A stretch of DNA of 64,000 nucleotides, taken from positions 1 to 64,000 of the forward strand of contig NZ_JANHOI010000003.1 of NCBI RefSeq assembly GCF_026930205.1, in the 5' to 3' direction. The notes under the pieces are model-generated. The model saw only the letters and a program-made list of their open reading frames with translations. It made no database searches and was not told the origin of the DNA. The position numbers and the translations under genes are program-made. Shown piece by piece: positions 9,050 through 18,400 of the stretch (position 1 is its first letter; each line of letters opens with the position of its first letter). This DNA comes from Bartonella sp. 220B. GTDB taxonomy: Bacteria > Pseudomonadota > Alphaproteobacteria > Rhizobiales > Rhizobiaceae.

Positions 9050-11773
9050 TTACGTCAAGCGTTCTAAAGCAACAGATATTTTCTTCTGTGTAGCATGCAA
9101 CTCTACAATCCTGTCACGCTCAATCTCAACAATTTCCGGCTTTGCATTTGCTACAAATTTAGGGTTGTTTAATTTAAACGATATTTTTTCAATATCCTGT
9201 TCAATTTTTCTCATATCTTTCATCAAACGAGCACGTTCAGCTTCCAAATCAATCAACTGCCCCAATGGTAAACAAAAAATCGCCTCTCCCAAAATCATTT
9301 GTGCTGATATAGCTGGAATTTTATCAGAGAAATGAATTGTTTCAATACGCGCTAATTTTTTAAGAAGAGTATCATAGCGTTGCACACGCTCTCGCGTTAT
9401 TTCTCCTCCTTCGACAATAACAAGAGGTGCTAACGTGCCGGCGGGAATATTCATTTCAAAACGCACAGATCGAATCCCACTAACAACATCAATAAGCCAA
9501 TTAATATCAGCAGCAGCCTTTTCATCTGCAAACATTTCCTCTGGCCATTGTATCAATGCCAGCATATCCTGACGCTTCATGTTTGGTGTTTCTGTCAGAG
9601 ACCACAACTCCTCTGTCATATGAGGCATAAAAGGATGAAGAAGCTTATAAACTTCATCTAAAACCCAAGCGGTACAAGCCTGAGCCTCATTTTTAGCTTC
9701 CTCATTTGAGCCTTGAAATATGGGTTTGAGAAGCTCCAAATACCAGTCACAAAGTGTATTCCAAATGAAGCGGTAAAGTGCACTAGCCGATTCATTAAAT
9801 TTATAATTTTCAATACCAGTAGTGACTGCTGAAACAGTTTTAGAGAGCTCTGTTAAAACCCAACGATTAAGCGCAAGTTTTGCTTTTTCTGGCTTAAAAT
9901 CTGGATCATGCTTAACACCGTTCATCTTTGCAAATCGGGTAGCATTCCATAATTTCGTAGCAAAATTACGATAACCTGCAATACGGGAAGGATCAAGTTT
10001 GACATCACGCCCTTGCGCCGCCATAATAGCTAAAGTAAAACGGAGTGCATCTGCACTATATTGATCAATGAGCTCTAATGGATCAATAATATTCCCCTTC
10101 GACTTTGACATCTTTGCCCCCTTCTGATCTCGGACCAAAGCGTGCACATAAACCGTTGGGAAAGGAACCTCACCCATAAAGTGCAGTCCCATCATCATCA
10201 TACGAGCAACCCAGAAAAAGATAATATCAAATCCCGTAACCGATAGAGATGTTGGATAAAAAGTAGCTAATTCAGGTGTTTTATTTGGCCAACCTAGTGT
10301 TGAAAAAGGCCAAAGAGCAGAAGAAAACCATGTATCTAAAACATCTTCATCACGCGTTAACGCAACCACTTCACCATAATAAGAAAGAGCTGCAGATAAA
10401 GCTTCTTCTTCACTTTTTTCAACAAAAACCGTACCATCAGGACCATACCAAGCCGGTATCTGATGTCCCCACCATAATTGCCGCGAAACGCACCAAGGTT
10501 GAATATTTTGCATCCAATTGAAATAGGTTTTCTTCCAACTATCAGGAACAAATTGTGTTTTCCCTTGACAAACAGCCTCTATCGCTGGCTTAGCTAATTC
10601 CGCTGCATGAACATACCATTGATCTGTCAAGAATGGTTCAATAGGCACCCCACTACGATCTCCATGAGGAACAGTGTGTGGATGATCATCAACCGCTGCT
10701 AAATATCCTCCCTTTTCCATTAAAGAAACAATACGATCACGCGCAAAAAAACGGTCAGATTGATCTAATTTTTCCACTAAGAGCTTTAATTCATCTGATA
10801 AAACCAGCCCCTCAAAAAATGCTTCATTCTCACGAAGAAAAATCTCAGCCTTTTTTGTAAAAATATTAATCAAACGTAGATTGTTGCGTTGCCCTACTTC
10901 AAAATCATTAAAGTCATGTGCTGGTGTGATTTTTACAGCACCACTCCCTGCATCAGGATCTGCGTAAGAATCACCAACAATTAACAATCTACGTCCAACA
11001 AGCGGCAAGATAGCATTTTGACCTATAAGATTTTTATAACGATCATCTTCAGGATTAACTGCAATTCCCGTATCACCAAGCATTGTTTCTGGACGTGTTG
11101 TCGCTACTGTAATAAAAGTTGTAGCATCATTCGGATCAAAAACTCTACCTTCAAGTGGATATCTAAAATGCCACAAATGACCTTTAACTTCTTTTTGCTC
11201 AACTTCAAGATCCGAAATAGCCGTTAACAGTTTAGGATCCCAATTAACCAAACGTTTATCTCTATATATCAACCCTTGCTTATAAAGCGTAACAAAAACT
11301 TCACAAACAGCTTGGGATAAACCTTCATCCATTGTAAACCGCTCACGCGACCAATCACACGAAACACCAAGTCTGCGTAGCTGGTTTGCAATAATCCCAC
11401 CAGCCTCATGACGCCATTCCCAAATACGCTCAACAAATTTTTTTCTCCCCATTTCTTGGCGCGTTGGCTCTTGACGCTCTGCAAGTTGCCTTTCAACAAC
11501 CATTTGCGTAGCAATTCCTGCATGATCCATACCCGGCTGCCACAATACATTTTTACCTCGCATCCGCTGAAACCGAACGACAATATCCTGGATTGTCGTA
11601 TTCAGTGCGTGTCCCATATGCAATGAGCCGGTAACATTGGGAGGTGGAAGCATAACACAAAAGGGCTCTGCATCACTTTTCGAACCTACTCCCGCTTCAA
11701 AAGCACCACGAGCTTCCCATCTTTTTGCAACCCGTTGCTCTATAGAAGCAGCATCATAGTTTTTTTCTAACAT
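9050..11773 (-). CDS. valS: Valyl-tRNA synthetase
   Basis: This enzyme charges tRNA-Val in the cytoplasm and edits misactivated threonine. The 907-residue protein has the class I signatures PPPNVTGSLHMGHAL (the HIGH box) near the N-terminus and KMSKSKGN in the catalytic domain. The CP1 editing domain lies between them, an anticodon-binding domain follows, and a C-terminal coiled-coil arm spans roughly the last 65 residues. The start is placed at MLEKNYDAASIEQR; an upstream in-frame extension of 29 residues looks unlike ValS. It follows popZ on the same strand, an order conserved in rhizobia. Confidence 0.97.
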   Translation of the reverse strand: MLEKNYDAASIEQRVAKRWEARGAFEAGVGSKSDAEPFCVMLPPPNVTGSLHMGHALNTTIQDIVVRFQRMRGKNVLWQPGMDHAGIATQMVVERQLAERQEPTRQEMGRKKFVERIWEWRHEAGGIIANQLRRLGVSCDWSRERFTMDEGLSQAVCEVFVTLYKQGLIYRDKRLVNWDPKLLTAISDLEVEQKEVKGHLWHFRYPLEGRVFDPNDATTFITVATTRPETMLGDTGIAVNPEDDRYKNLIGQNAILPLVGRRLLIVGDSYADPDAGSGAVKITPAHDFNDFEVGQRNNLRLINIFTKKAEIFLRENEAFFEGLVLSDELKLLVEKLDQSDRFFARDRIVSLMEKGGYLAAVDDHPHTVPHGDRSGVPIEPFLTDQWYVHAAELAKPAIEAVCQGKTQFVPDSWKKTYFNWMQNIQPWCVSRQLWWGHQIPAWYGPDGTVFVEKSEEEALSAALSYYGEVVALTRDEDVLDTWFSSALWPFSTLGWPNKTPELATFYPTSLSVTGFDIIFFWVARMMMMGLHFMGEVPFPTVYVHALVRDQKGAKMSKSKGNIIDPLELIDQYSADALRFTLAIMAAQGRDVKLDPSRIAGYRNFATKLWNATRFAKMNGVKHDPDFKPEKAKLALNRWVLTELSKTVSAVTTGIENYKFNESASALYRFIWNTLCDWYLELLKPIFQGSNEEAKNEAQACTAWVLDEVYKLLHPFMPHMTEELWSLTETPNMKRQDMLALIQWPEEMFADEKAAADINWLIDVVSGIRSVRFEMNIPAGTLAPLVIVEGGEITRERVQRYDTLLKKLARIETIHFSDKIPAISAQMILGEAIFCLPLGQLIDLEAERARLMKDMRKIEQDIEKISFKLNNPKFVANAKPEIVEIERDRIVELHATQKKISVALERLT

Positions 11774-11931
11774 TCTACCCACCCATAACGCCGCTAAAAA
11801 ATTCAGGAAATGATCTGAAATCCGATCACACTCCCTACAAACCTCATCCATTGATGTCAAGTTTGCAAAACCGCAAACAGAATTTCATATAAAATTAAAA
11901 CGGAGAACGCAAAAAAATAATAAAAAAATAA

Positions 11932-12498
11932 TTAAGAAGATTTCTTAATTGCCTTAACAATCTCTTCACGTAAAATATTCTCAAGCAAAACGGGTAATTT
12001 ACATTGTAACCATTCTGCTATAGCCGGACGCAAGACATCCTTTGCAATCTTCTCCGCAGAAGAAAGACAATATTCAGATAATTCTACACGAGTAGTCGCT
12101 CTATTTCCTTCCTGTGAGACACGGCTCTCATCATTATACTCTTTTGTTTTATGAACAGGGTGTTGTTCCTCAGAAGAAAACTTTACCTTTTGTATATTTA
12201 CGCCAACCGTACCATTTTCTGGCTCTACATTCTCTTTTTCTTGCATTGACAAAGAATCTTGGTTTTCAGAAGAAAGCCCAATACGATCAGCCAAAGCCCT
12301 CATTGCATCATCAACCGATAAAGTAGTCTCATAACCAGCTCTCACAGTTCCTTCTAAACGATCTGCAGAGGTATTCATTGCACCACCTTCATTTAAAAAG
12401 TGATCAGGTTGAACCGCATTTTCTTCGATTATTTCACGAATAGATGTCAAAATTTCATCCATACTTGGCTCACGTAACACGCTTGAACTCTGTACCAT
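11932..12498 (-). CDS. popZ: PopZ-like polar organizing protein (DUF2497)
   Basis: The 188-residue product has the N-terminal signature REPSMDEILTSIREIIEEN (residues about 9-27). It then has a polar, low-complexity acidic middle and a conserved helical C-terminus ending KAIKKSS. That is the layout of PopZ, which forms a polar matrix anchoring the chromosome origin through ParB and recruiting cell-cycle regulators. Its place directly upstream of valS and downstream of tolC is the standard rhizobial order. Function is inferred from family and position. Confidence 0.85.
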   Translation of the reverse strand: MVQSSSVLREPSMDEILTSIREIIEENAVQPDHFLNEGGAMNTSADRLEGTVRAGYETTLSVDDAMRALADRIGLSSENQDSLSMQEKENVEPENGTVGVNIQKVKFSSEEQHPVHKTKEYNDESRVSQEGNRATTRVELSEYCLSSAEKIAKDVLRPAIAEWLQCKLPVLLENILREEIVKAIKKSS

Positions 12499-12750
12499 AC
12501 TTAAAAACCTCTCAAAGACGCAACAACAAAGAGAATCACACCTTTAGTGTAAGCAAAAGAATCATAAGATCAACACACCTCTCACTATATTTTCAAAGGT
12601 GATTGTCATGAATAAGGCACTACACACAACTTTCTTTATTGATAAAACAACATCTAGACTAGATTTTCTAGAGATTCCCAACGATCAACAGTCCGCCCCG
12701 TATAGACTGAAATTATTTGCAGATTTAATTTAAAAAGCTACTTTTATGCA

Positions 12751-14076
12751 CTATCGGATATGTTTAACCATTTTCAAACCTAAATAATTTGCAGTCAATT
12801 TACCAATGAAAGATTGAACACTATAGCTCGCAACAACAGCATTACGCTCTGCTGTCGCAAGTGCAATTTGAGCATTAATTAACTGAGTACGAGAATTTAA
12901 AACATCTAATGTGGTAGCTTGTCCCACACGATTTTCTTGAACACGCCCCTTAAGCGCAATTTCAGCAGCACGAACACTCTCGCGGTAAGCGATGACAGAT
13001 GCGCGAGCACCCTCCAACTGAAACCAAGCAGAAGTAAGTGCTTGTCTTGTACTACTCTGAGCTAAATCAAGGTGAAGGCGAGCCTGCCCAAGTTGTTCCT
13101 TGGATTGGCGAATTTGAGCAGAGGTACGCCCACCTTCAAAAATAGGGACACTGACTGATAACCCTATTGATTTAGAAACGCCATCCTCCCCAGCACCACT
13201 GTAAACACGATTATAAGATGCTGTTGCAGAAAAATCAACTTTAGGAAGTAATGCTCCTTCTTTAGCCTTTACATTATAAAGCCCAGCGTCAACCAAATAT
13301 TTTGCATAAAGAATTGCCGGATGCATAAGTACACTCAGTTGATAAGCTGCATCAAGATTCATCGGCAAATTTTTTGCCACTGGTGGACGCTGTAATTTTT
13401 CAGGTTCAAAACCAATAACTTGTCTATAGGCTGCTTCTGCTGATTTTACTTCAGCACGTGCAAGACTCAGTTCTGAAACAGCTACAGAACGTGCAGCTTG
13501 TGCTTGGGCAAGATCAACACGCCCTCCCTCTCCCACATCAAATTTTGCTTTATTCGAACGAACTTGCTCCTCAAGAGCAGCCAAATTTTCTCTACGAAGA
13601 TCAGCAATACGGCGCGCTTGATACACATTAGCATAAGCTGTTACAGCATCGAGAAACGTATTTTGCTCAGCATTACGAAAATATTCATGCTGAGCCTGTA
13701 ACTTAACCTGAGCTGAAGAAAACATATTCTGCGTGACAAAACCGTCAAACAATCTTTGATTTAATCTTATTCCTATAGATCCAGAAGTGGTATAAGGACC
13801 CACCATAGGCTTACTCCGCCCATAGCTTCCAACCCCTTCAATTTGTGGTAAGAGCCCGGAGCGTGCAATAACCACATCATCACGCGATATACGTACAGCG
13901 GCACGTTCACTTTTTAACTTAGCATTGTGTATATAAGCTTTAGCAAAAGCATCCATCAATGTTTCAGCACAAACAGCCCCTGATAGAAAAACACTCAAAA
14001 CCAGCAACAAACTTGCCTGAATTTTTTTGTTTATTTTGAACACACTACACACAATAACAAATCCCACATTAATCAT
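12751..14076 (-). CDS. tolC: TolC-family outer-membrane channel
   Basis: This is an outer-membrane efflux and secretion duct that docks onto inner-membrane pumps or type I exporters. The 441 residues include a signal sequence (QASLLLVLSVFLSGAVCA) followed by two outer-membrane-efflux repeats of long helices, with conserved pieces such as LNQRLFDGF and VPIFEGGRTSAQIRQSKEQL. Length is close to Brucella BepC. The start is uncertain: the first ATG is used, but a GTG eleven codons downstream (VFKINKK) would still keep the signal peptide. It lies 33 bases downstream of pcm and may be co-transcribed with it. Confidence 0.92.
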   Translation of the reverse strand: MINVGFVIVCSVFKINKKIQASLLLVLSVFLSGAVCAETLMDAFAKAYIHNAKLKSERAAVRISRDDVVIARSGLLPQIEGVGSYGRSKPMVGPYTTSGSIGIRLNQRLFDGFVTQNMFSSAQVKLQAQHEYFRNAEQNTFLDAVTAYANVYQARRIADLRRENLAALEEQVRSNKAKFDVGEGGRVDLAQAQAARSVAVSELSLARAEVKSAEAAYRQVIGFEPEKLQRPPVAKNLPMNLDAAYQLSVLMHPAILYAKYLVDAGLYNVKAKEGALLPKVDFSATASYNRVYSGAGEDGVSKSIGLSVSVPIFEGGRTSAQIRQSKEQLGQARLHLDLAQSSTRQALTSAWFQLEGARASVIAYRESVRAAEIALKGRVQENRVGQATTLDVLNSRTQLINAQIALATAERNAVVASYSVQSFIGKLTANYLGLKMVKHIR

Positions 14077-14109
14077 AAAATTATCTTTTACCTACAAACA
14101 AAACAAATA

Positions 14110-14784
14110 CTAAAATATAAAATCAGGCGTTTTTAAAAAACCAAGCAAACCTTTTACAGCGAGGTTAAAAGCTCGACGCGACGCAATAATCCCATTTTCT
14201 TTTATATAAATCCGCGCAACACCGGAATTACCATGTCCTTCAACCACAATGAGACGCCCACCGTCTCTCACTTGATCAAAAATACCCTCTGGAACAAAAT
14301 CAACAGCACCTTCGATAAAAATAAGATCATAAGGCCCTCCCATAACATACCCCTGCTCCAAAGGTCCATGAACCACAGCCACATTGTCACACTGATGACG
14401 TTTTAAAACTTCAATAGCTCGCTCTGAAAGAGCTTTATTACTTTCTAACGCAATCACAGAGCCTGCAAGTTTTGAAAGCAATGCTGCACAATAACCACTC
14501 TTCGCACCGATATCCAAAACAATATCCGATGGTTTTACAGTTGCAAGCTGTAGCAATTTTGCTAAAGAGACAGGTCCCATCGAATAGCATGCAGGGAGCC
14601 CATTTTCCGCTGGATATACAACAATATCAGTATCAAGATAACTTAAAGCTTTCATATCTTCTGGTACAAAGTCTTCACGCGGTACCGTTAAAAATGCTTC
14701 AAGAACTGATAAATCCGTTACATTTACTGTACGAATTTGATTGTCAACCATTTTGCGACGAAGCTCTGCAAAATCTGCAACCAT
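14110..14784 (-). CDS. pcm: Protein-L-isoaspartate O-methyltransferase family protein
   Basis: This is a 224-residue SAM-dependent methyltransferase of the PCMT family, which tags damaged isoaspartyl residues for repair. The SAM-binding motif I reads VLDIGAKSGYCAALLSKLAG (about residues 88-107), preceded by MVDNQIRTVNVTD and the REDFVPE segment typical of the alphaproteobacterial form. The glycine loop is slightly divergent (GAKSGY rather than GTGSGY), as in other rhizobial proteins beside tolC, so true isoaspartate activity is not certain. Confidence 0.85.
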   Translation of the reverse strand: MVADFAELRRKMVDNQIRTVNVTDLSVLEAFLTVPREDFVPEDMKALSYLDTDIVVYPAENGLPACYSMGPVSLAKLLQLATVKPSDIVLDIGAKSGYCAALLSKLAGSVIALESNKALSERAIEVLKRHQCDNVAVVHGPLEQGYVMGGPYDLIFIEGAVDFVPEGIFDQVRDGGRLIVVEGHGNSGVARIYIKENGIIASRRAFNLAVKGLLGFLKTPDFIF

Positions 14785-14995
14785 AACGACACTTTTCTCC
14801 TACACATAATAAAAACTATAATAAAATAGCGATAATGAGAACCTAAAATCTTTCACTGTGGGTGTTACAAAAAAGGACGCTACCGTCAACAATGAGATTC
14901 TAATCGCACTATTTTTCATGCAAAAACACTTTACCATGAAGAGAAGCAGTTTACTTGCGCATATTATCCCCAAAAGCCATTTTATTTAAATTGGC

Positions 14996-15069
14996 TGGAG
15001 GCCTCGCCCGGAATCGAACCGGGATACAAGGATTTGCAGTCCTCTGCGTAACCATTCCGCCACGAGGCC
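14996..15069 (-). tRNA. tRNA-Cys (GCA)
   Basis: The 74-base sequence folds into a cloverleaf. The acceptor GGCCTCG pairs with CGAGGCC, the discriminator is T (U in the RNA) and CCA is encoded. The T-arm contains GGTTCGATTCC, and the anticodon loop reads CTGCAAA, giving GCA. A small open frame running across it on the same strand is ignored. Confidence 0.95.
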
Positions 15070-15220
15070 TCATCAACAAAAATATTAGAGTGTCAATAAG
15101 GGAAGGCAACGCATCCGTCAAGCTATAGAAATCTTCTCTGTTCTTTTTTCCTCTTCTTCTGTAGTTTGTGGTATTTTTTTTAAAAAAAAGTAATTTTACT
15201 CTTTGCAAATCAGTATTGCT

Positions 15221-15247
15221 TTGCTATAGCCCTTGCAGCTGTATAAT
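15221..15247 (+). promoter_or_regulatory. Possible promoter of tRNA-Asn
   Basis: TATAAT at 15242-15247 lies 10 bases before the mature tRNA 5' end, which suits a very short leader. The best upstream match is TTGCTA at 15221-15226, with a short 15-base spacer. The -10 element is good; the -35 element is weak. Confidence 0.4.
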
Positions 15248-15257
15248 TCGGCACTGT

Positions 15258-15332
15258 TCCCCGGTAGCTCAGCGGTAGAGCAACCGGCTGTTAACCGGTT
15301 GGTCGCTGGTTCGAATCCGGCCCGGGGAGCCA
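15258..15332 (+). tRNA. tRNA-Asn (GTT)
   Basis: This is a 75-base cloverleaf. The acceptor TCCCCGG pairs with CCGGGGA, the discriminator is G and CCA is encoded. The D-arm is AGCTCAGCGGTAGAGC, the anticodon loop CTGTTAA gives GTT, and the T-arm has GGTTCGAATCC. Confidence 0.96.
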
Positions 15333-15440
15333 TATTTCTCCTTATTATATATAATCTACTGTTTTTGTTAGACTTTTTTTAAGTAAGGGATTGGAATTTT
15401 CGAATTTGCTCTATAAATACATTCTTTTTGCAAGAAATCT

Positions 15441-15720
15441 TCAAATTTTTAACAAACATGCCAGCATATCATGAGCTCAACGAATCAACTGAGAGATAAT
15501 GATTAAGAGCATATAATGAATTAGTTTATCAAATGCCGCGTATATTCCCAATGGAACAAACTGCTGATTATTGGATAATCCTCCTATACGGCCAACATAA
15601 CAAAAGATTCCTGTAACTTAGAAAGCTATGGAATAAATTGAAAATTTAAATCTTATTCCTGTTTCAGATGCCATGCCAATATAAGCGACACCATACTGCA
15701 TACTGTTTTTTCCATTGCAA
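15441..15720 (-). pseudogene. Degraded membrane-protein-like coding remnant
   Basis: Reading leftward from an ATG at 15701, one frame gives 87 codons interrupted by only three stops (one TAA, then TGA and a terminal TGA). It contains protein-like stretches such as YGVAYIGMASETG and VGRIGGLSNNQQF, and a hydrophobic LIHYMLLIIISQLI. A second frame just upstream also reads plausibly. This suggests a decayed gene for a small membrane protein, family unknown. The rest of the gap from 15333 to 16140 shows nothing else I can support. Confidence 0.3.
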
Positions 15721-16140
15721 TGCGTGACGAACAAAGGGCAAAATCCATCTCTATTTTCTACAGATGTATTAACATACAAGTGTAGGTAAGTGGGTATTTA
15801 TAAAATTCTCATCAACCATAACGTTCTCTCCTTTAGAAATTAGATTAAGGAAATAAAACGTACCTTTTATTTAAATAAGGGTGTTTTTATTTAAATGCAG
15901 CAAGAAATATATAATAGAGCTTTCAAAGTCGCGTCTAAAGCGCCATATGGAAGATAATTTCTTTTCAAGATATTTTTAATGATACCATATATTCAAACTG
16001 TTCCCGCTGCTCAAAAGTTGAAATCTTTGAAATCCTCTCTTATTGAGCAAGAGCGCTCTTTATATATCTTCTGCTATATTTCAAACTGAGAAGAAATCAA
16101 AAAGAGAAAAATACTCCGCGATCTCTTCTCAAGATTGTCC

Positions 16141-17520
16141 TCAAGCAGCCTTCTTCACTGACTTGCGAAAACGAAAAGGCTTTGCACGTTTTGCGGCTGC
16201 TTTTGCTTTTTTATGTCTTTCATTGGGAGAAGGAGATTTCTTACCCTGTAACTGTTCCGCTTTATCTTTACAACTTGAAAATTGCTTCTGACGTTTAGAT
16301 TTTCTAAAATGGAGTTCCTTACTGTTTTCTTTTTCTCCACCTTCTAATACAATCGACTTTTCTGGAAAAGCAGCAAACTGTTCTGGAACAGTTTCACGTA
16401 CTAATCGCATACGAGTCAAGCGTTCTACAGCGCGCAATCTTGCCCCTTCAGCACCTTCATCAAAAAGTGTTATCGCTTCACCAGAAGCACCATTGCGTCC
16501 TGTACGACCGATACGATGCACATAACTTTCAGCTTCATCTGGTAAATCATAATTAATAACATGGCTTATTCCTGGTATATCAATACCGCGCGCTGCAATA
16601 TCTGTTGCAACAAGAATCTGTACGGCTCTTTCACGAAAAGCTTTTAAAGCAGACTGCCGAGCATTTTGTGATTTATTTCCGTGAATTGTCGCCACAGAAT
16701 ACCCGCTCTTTGCTAAACTACGTGTGACAGCATCAGCACCGTGTTTAGTCCGAGTAAAGACAATCACGGAAGCAAAAACCGGATTTGTCAAAAGTTTACC
16801 TAAAACACTCTTTTTTTCACGCGTAGAAACACAATAGAGCTTTTGGATAATCTCCGCAGCTGTTGTCCCTTGAGGAGAAACCTCTATTTTAACTGGATCA
16901 TTGAGCAAACACTTTGCAAGTCCCGCAATTTCTTTCGGCATTGTTGCAGAAAAAAGTGCTGTTTGACGCTCTTGATGTAAAAGTTTTGCAATATCCCGTA
17001 CATCATTAATAAACCCCATATCTAACATACGATCTGCTTCGTCTAGAACTAAAAAACGAGATTGGGAAAGATTAACGCATTTTTCACGTACAAGATCTCT
17101 TAAACGCCCTGGTGTTGCTATCAAAATATCTACCCCAGCACTCATGCGCTTAATTTGTTTTAAACGTGATACCCCACCAAAAACAAGACAGGTCGAAAGA
17201 TGCGTTCCTTTCGCAACAGCACGAATTGTTTCATCAACTTGAACAGCAAGTTCACGTGTCGGAACCAAAATCAAAGCACGCGCAGTTTTAGGGGAACGTT
17301 TATCACCCATAGCCAAAATCTGATTTAAAATAGGTAAACCAAATGCCAAAGTTTTTCCCGAACCTGTCTGTGCAATCCCTAACACATCATGCCCTTTTAG
17401 CATCACGGGAATCGCTTGTTCCTGAATAGGCTTAGGTTTACTCATACCTGCAATGAGCAAGTTCTTAATCAAAAGAGTAGATAAACCCATCTTTGTGAAA
17501 ATATTTTCTTTATTATTCAA
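16141..17520 (-). CDS. rhlE: DEAD-box RNA helicase, RhlE type
   Basis: This is an ATP-dependent RNA helicase of the DEAD family, likely in ribosome assembly or mRNA turnover. Motifs appear in order: Q-motif KPKPIQEQAIPV, motif I AQTGSGKT, Ia PTRELAVQ, Ib TPGRL, II VLDEADRMLDMGF, III SAT, then in the second domain VATDIAARGIDIP and HRIGRTGR. A Lys/Arg-rich tail of about 90 residues ends the protein, as in RhlE. The start is uncertain. TTG at 17520 follows GAGGAAAG at a suitable distance and is used; a TTG at 17553 is also in frame. Confidence 0.9.
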   Translation of the reverse strand: MNNKENIFTKMGLSTLLIKNLLIAGMSKPKPIQEQAIPVMLKGHDVLGIAQTGSGKTLAFGLPILNQILAMGDKRSPKTARALILVPTRELAVQVDETIRAVAKGTHLSTCLVFGGVSRLKQIKRMSAGVDILIATPGRLRDLVREKCVNLSQSRFLVLDEADRMLDMGFINDVRDIAKLLHQERQTALFSATMPKEIAGLAKCLLNDPVKIEVSPQGTTAAEIIQKLYCVSTREKKSVLGKLLTNPVFASVIVFTRTKHGADAVTRSLAKSGYSVATIHGNKSQNARQSALKAFRERAVQILVATDIAARGIDIPGISHVINYDLPDEAESYVHRIGRTGRNGASGEAITLFDEGAEGARLRAVERLTRMRLVRETVPEQFAAFPEKSIVLEGGEKENSKELHFRKSKRQKQFSSCKDKAEQLQGKKSPSPNERHKKAKAAAKRAKPFRFRKSVKKAA

Positions 17521-17832
17521 AATAAAATCTTTCCTCAGCTCAACAACTCTCAACGAGTAACAAGCTGAACTCTGTTCCTCAAGAATCCGCGCAAAAGAGA
17601 TCTTGATATTTCAAATTTGTGAAGCAACGCTTGAAAGAGCGATTTGCGCAACCTGTGAACACCCTGAAATCAAGGTAAAGGCACATAAATCTTACTTATG
17701 TAAATCTTAATTTATAAAAAGCCAGTGAACTAGCTTAAACACCTTCATGGATATTATCGTTGGAATATGATCAAAAAGCAAGAAGTTTAAAAAAGTGATT
17801 TGTCATAAATAAAAAAATAATATTTTTATCTT

Positions 17833-18363
17833 TTATTTCTTTATTATGATTTCCTTCGGTAAATGTAACCTATTCAAATCAGGATAAATCTCTTGAAAAA
17901 CCGGATTTTGTATAGTTTTCTGACCACCATAAATTAAAAACCATTGCATTTTACCAAAAATTGCCAAAGTTTTATATTGAATAATGCGGTCATCCGTCTC
18001 AAGCGTAGTCGGAATCAAAGCATAAAAAGTTCCTTTATCAGTCTGCAAATATTCTATATTTTTTTCATCCAAATGGTAAGCACCAGCAGGCAAATTTTCA
18101 AATTGAACATGCAACTGTTTAAGAAAACTGTGACGTAAATTGTCCTCTGTCGTATTCAACCGACGCGCTATTTCCTTATAGAGTCTATCAGGCATATAAG
18201 AAGCAATAAGTGCAAAATTCCCATTTTTTACAGCATTATTGACATCAATAATTAATCTTGAAAGTTCAGATTTTTGTATTGTCTGTAGCTCAGATGCTAT
18301 ACTTTGTTTACCAATACTCAAAAACAAAAATAGTCCCAGTAAAAAATAAAAAACAACTTTCAT
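17833..18363 (-). CDS. Exported protein of unknown function
   Basis: The 176-residue product starts with a clear signal peptide (MKVVFYFLLGLFLFLSIG, cleavage near SIASE), so it is exported to the periplasm or envelope. The mature part has no motif I recognise; it is mixed polar, with segments such as MPDRLYKEIARRLNTTED and KMQWFLIYGGQK. The start at 18363 is preferred over an in-frame ATG at 18417, because that would overlap ilvA and put 18 polar residues before the signal sequence. It lies 37 bases downstream of ilvA and may be co-transcribed. Confidence 0.75.
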   Translation of the reverse strand: MKVVFYFLLGLFLFLSIGKQSIASELQTIQKSELSRLIIDVNNAVKNGNFALIASYMPDRLYKEIARRLNTTEDNLRHSFLKQLHVQFENLPAGAYHLDEKNIEYLQTDKGTFYALIPTTLETDDRIIQYKTLAIFGKMQWFLIYGGQKTIQNPVFQEIYPDLNRLHLPKEIIIKK

Positions 18364-18400
18364 CCCTAATATCTCTCGTTTTTGCAAAAGCCTTAACTTG

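Noticed and set aside
14951-15208. 85-codon minus-strand frame across tRNA-Cys
   Set aside because: It overlaps a clear tRNA gene, so the frame is accidental.
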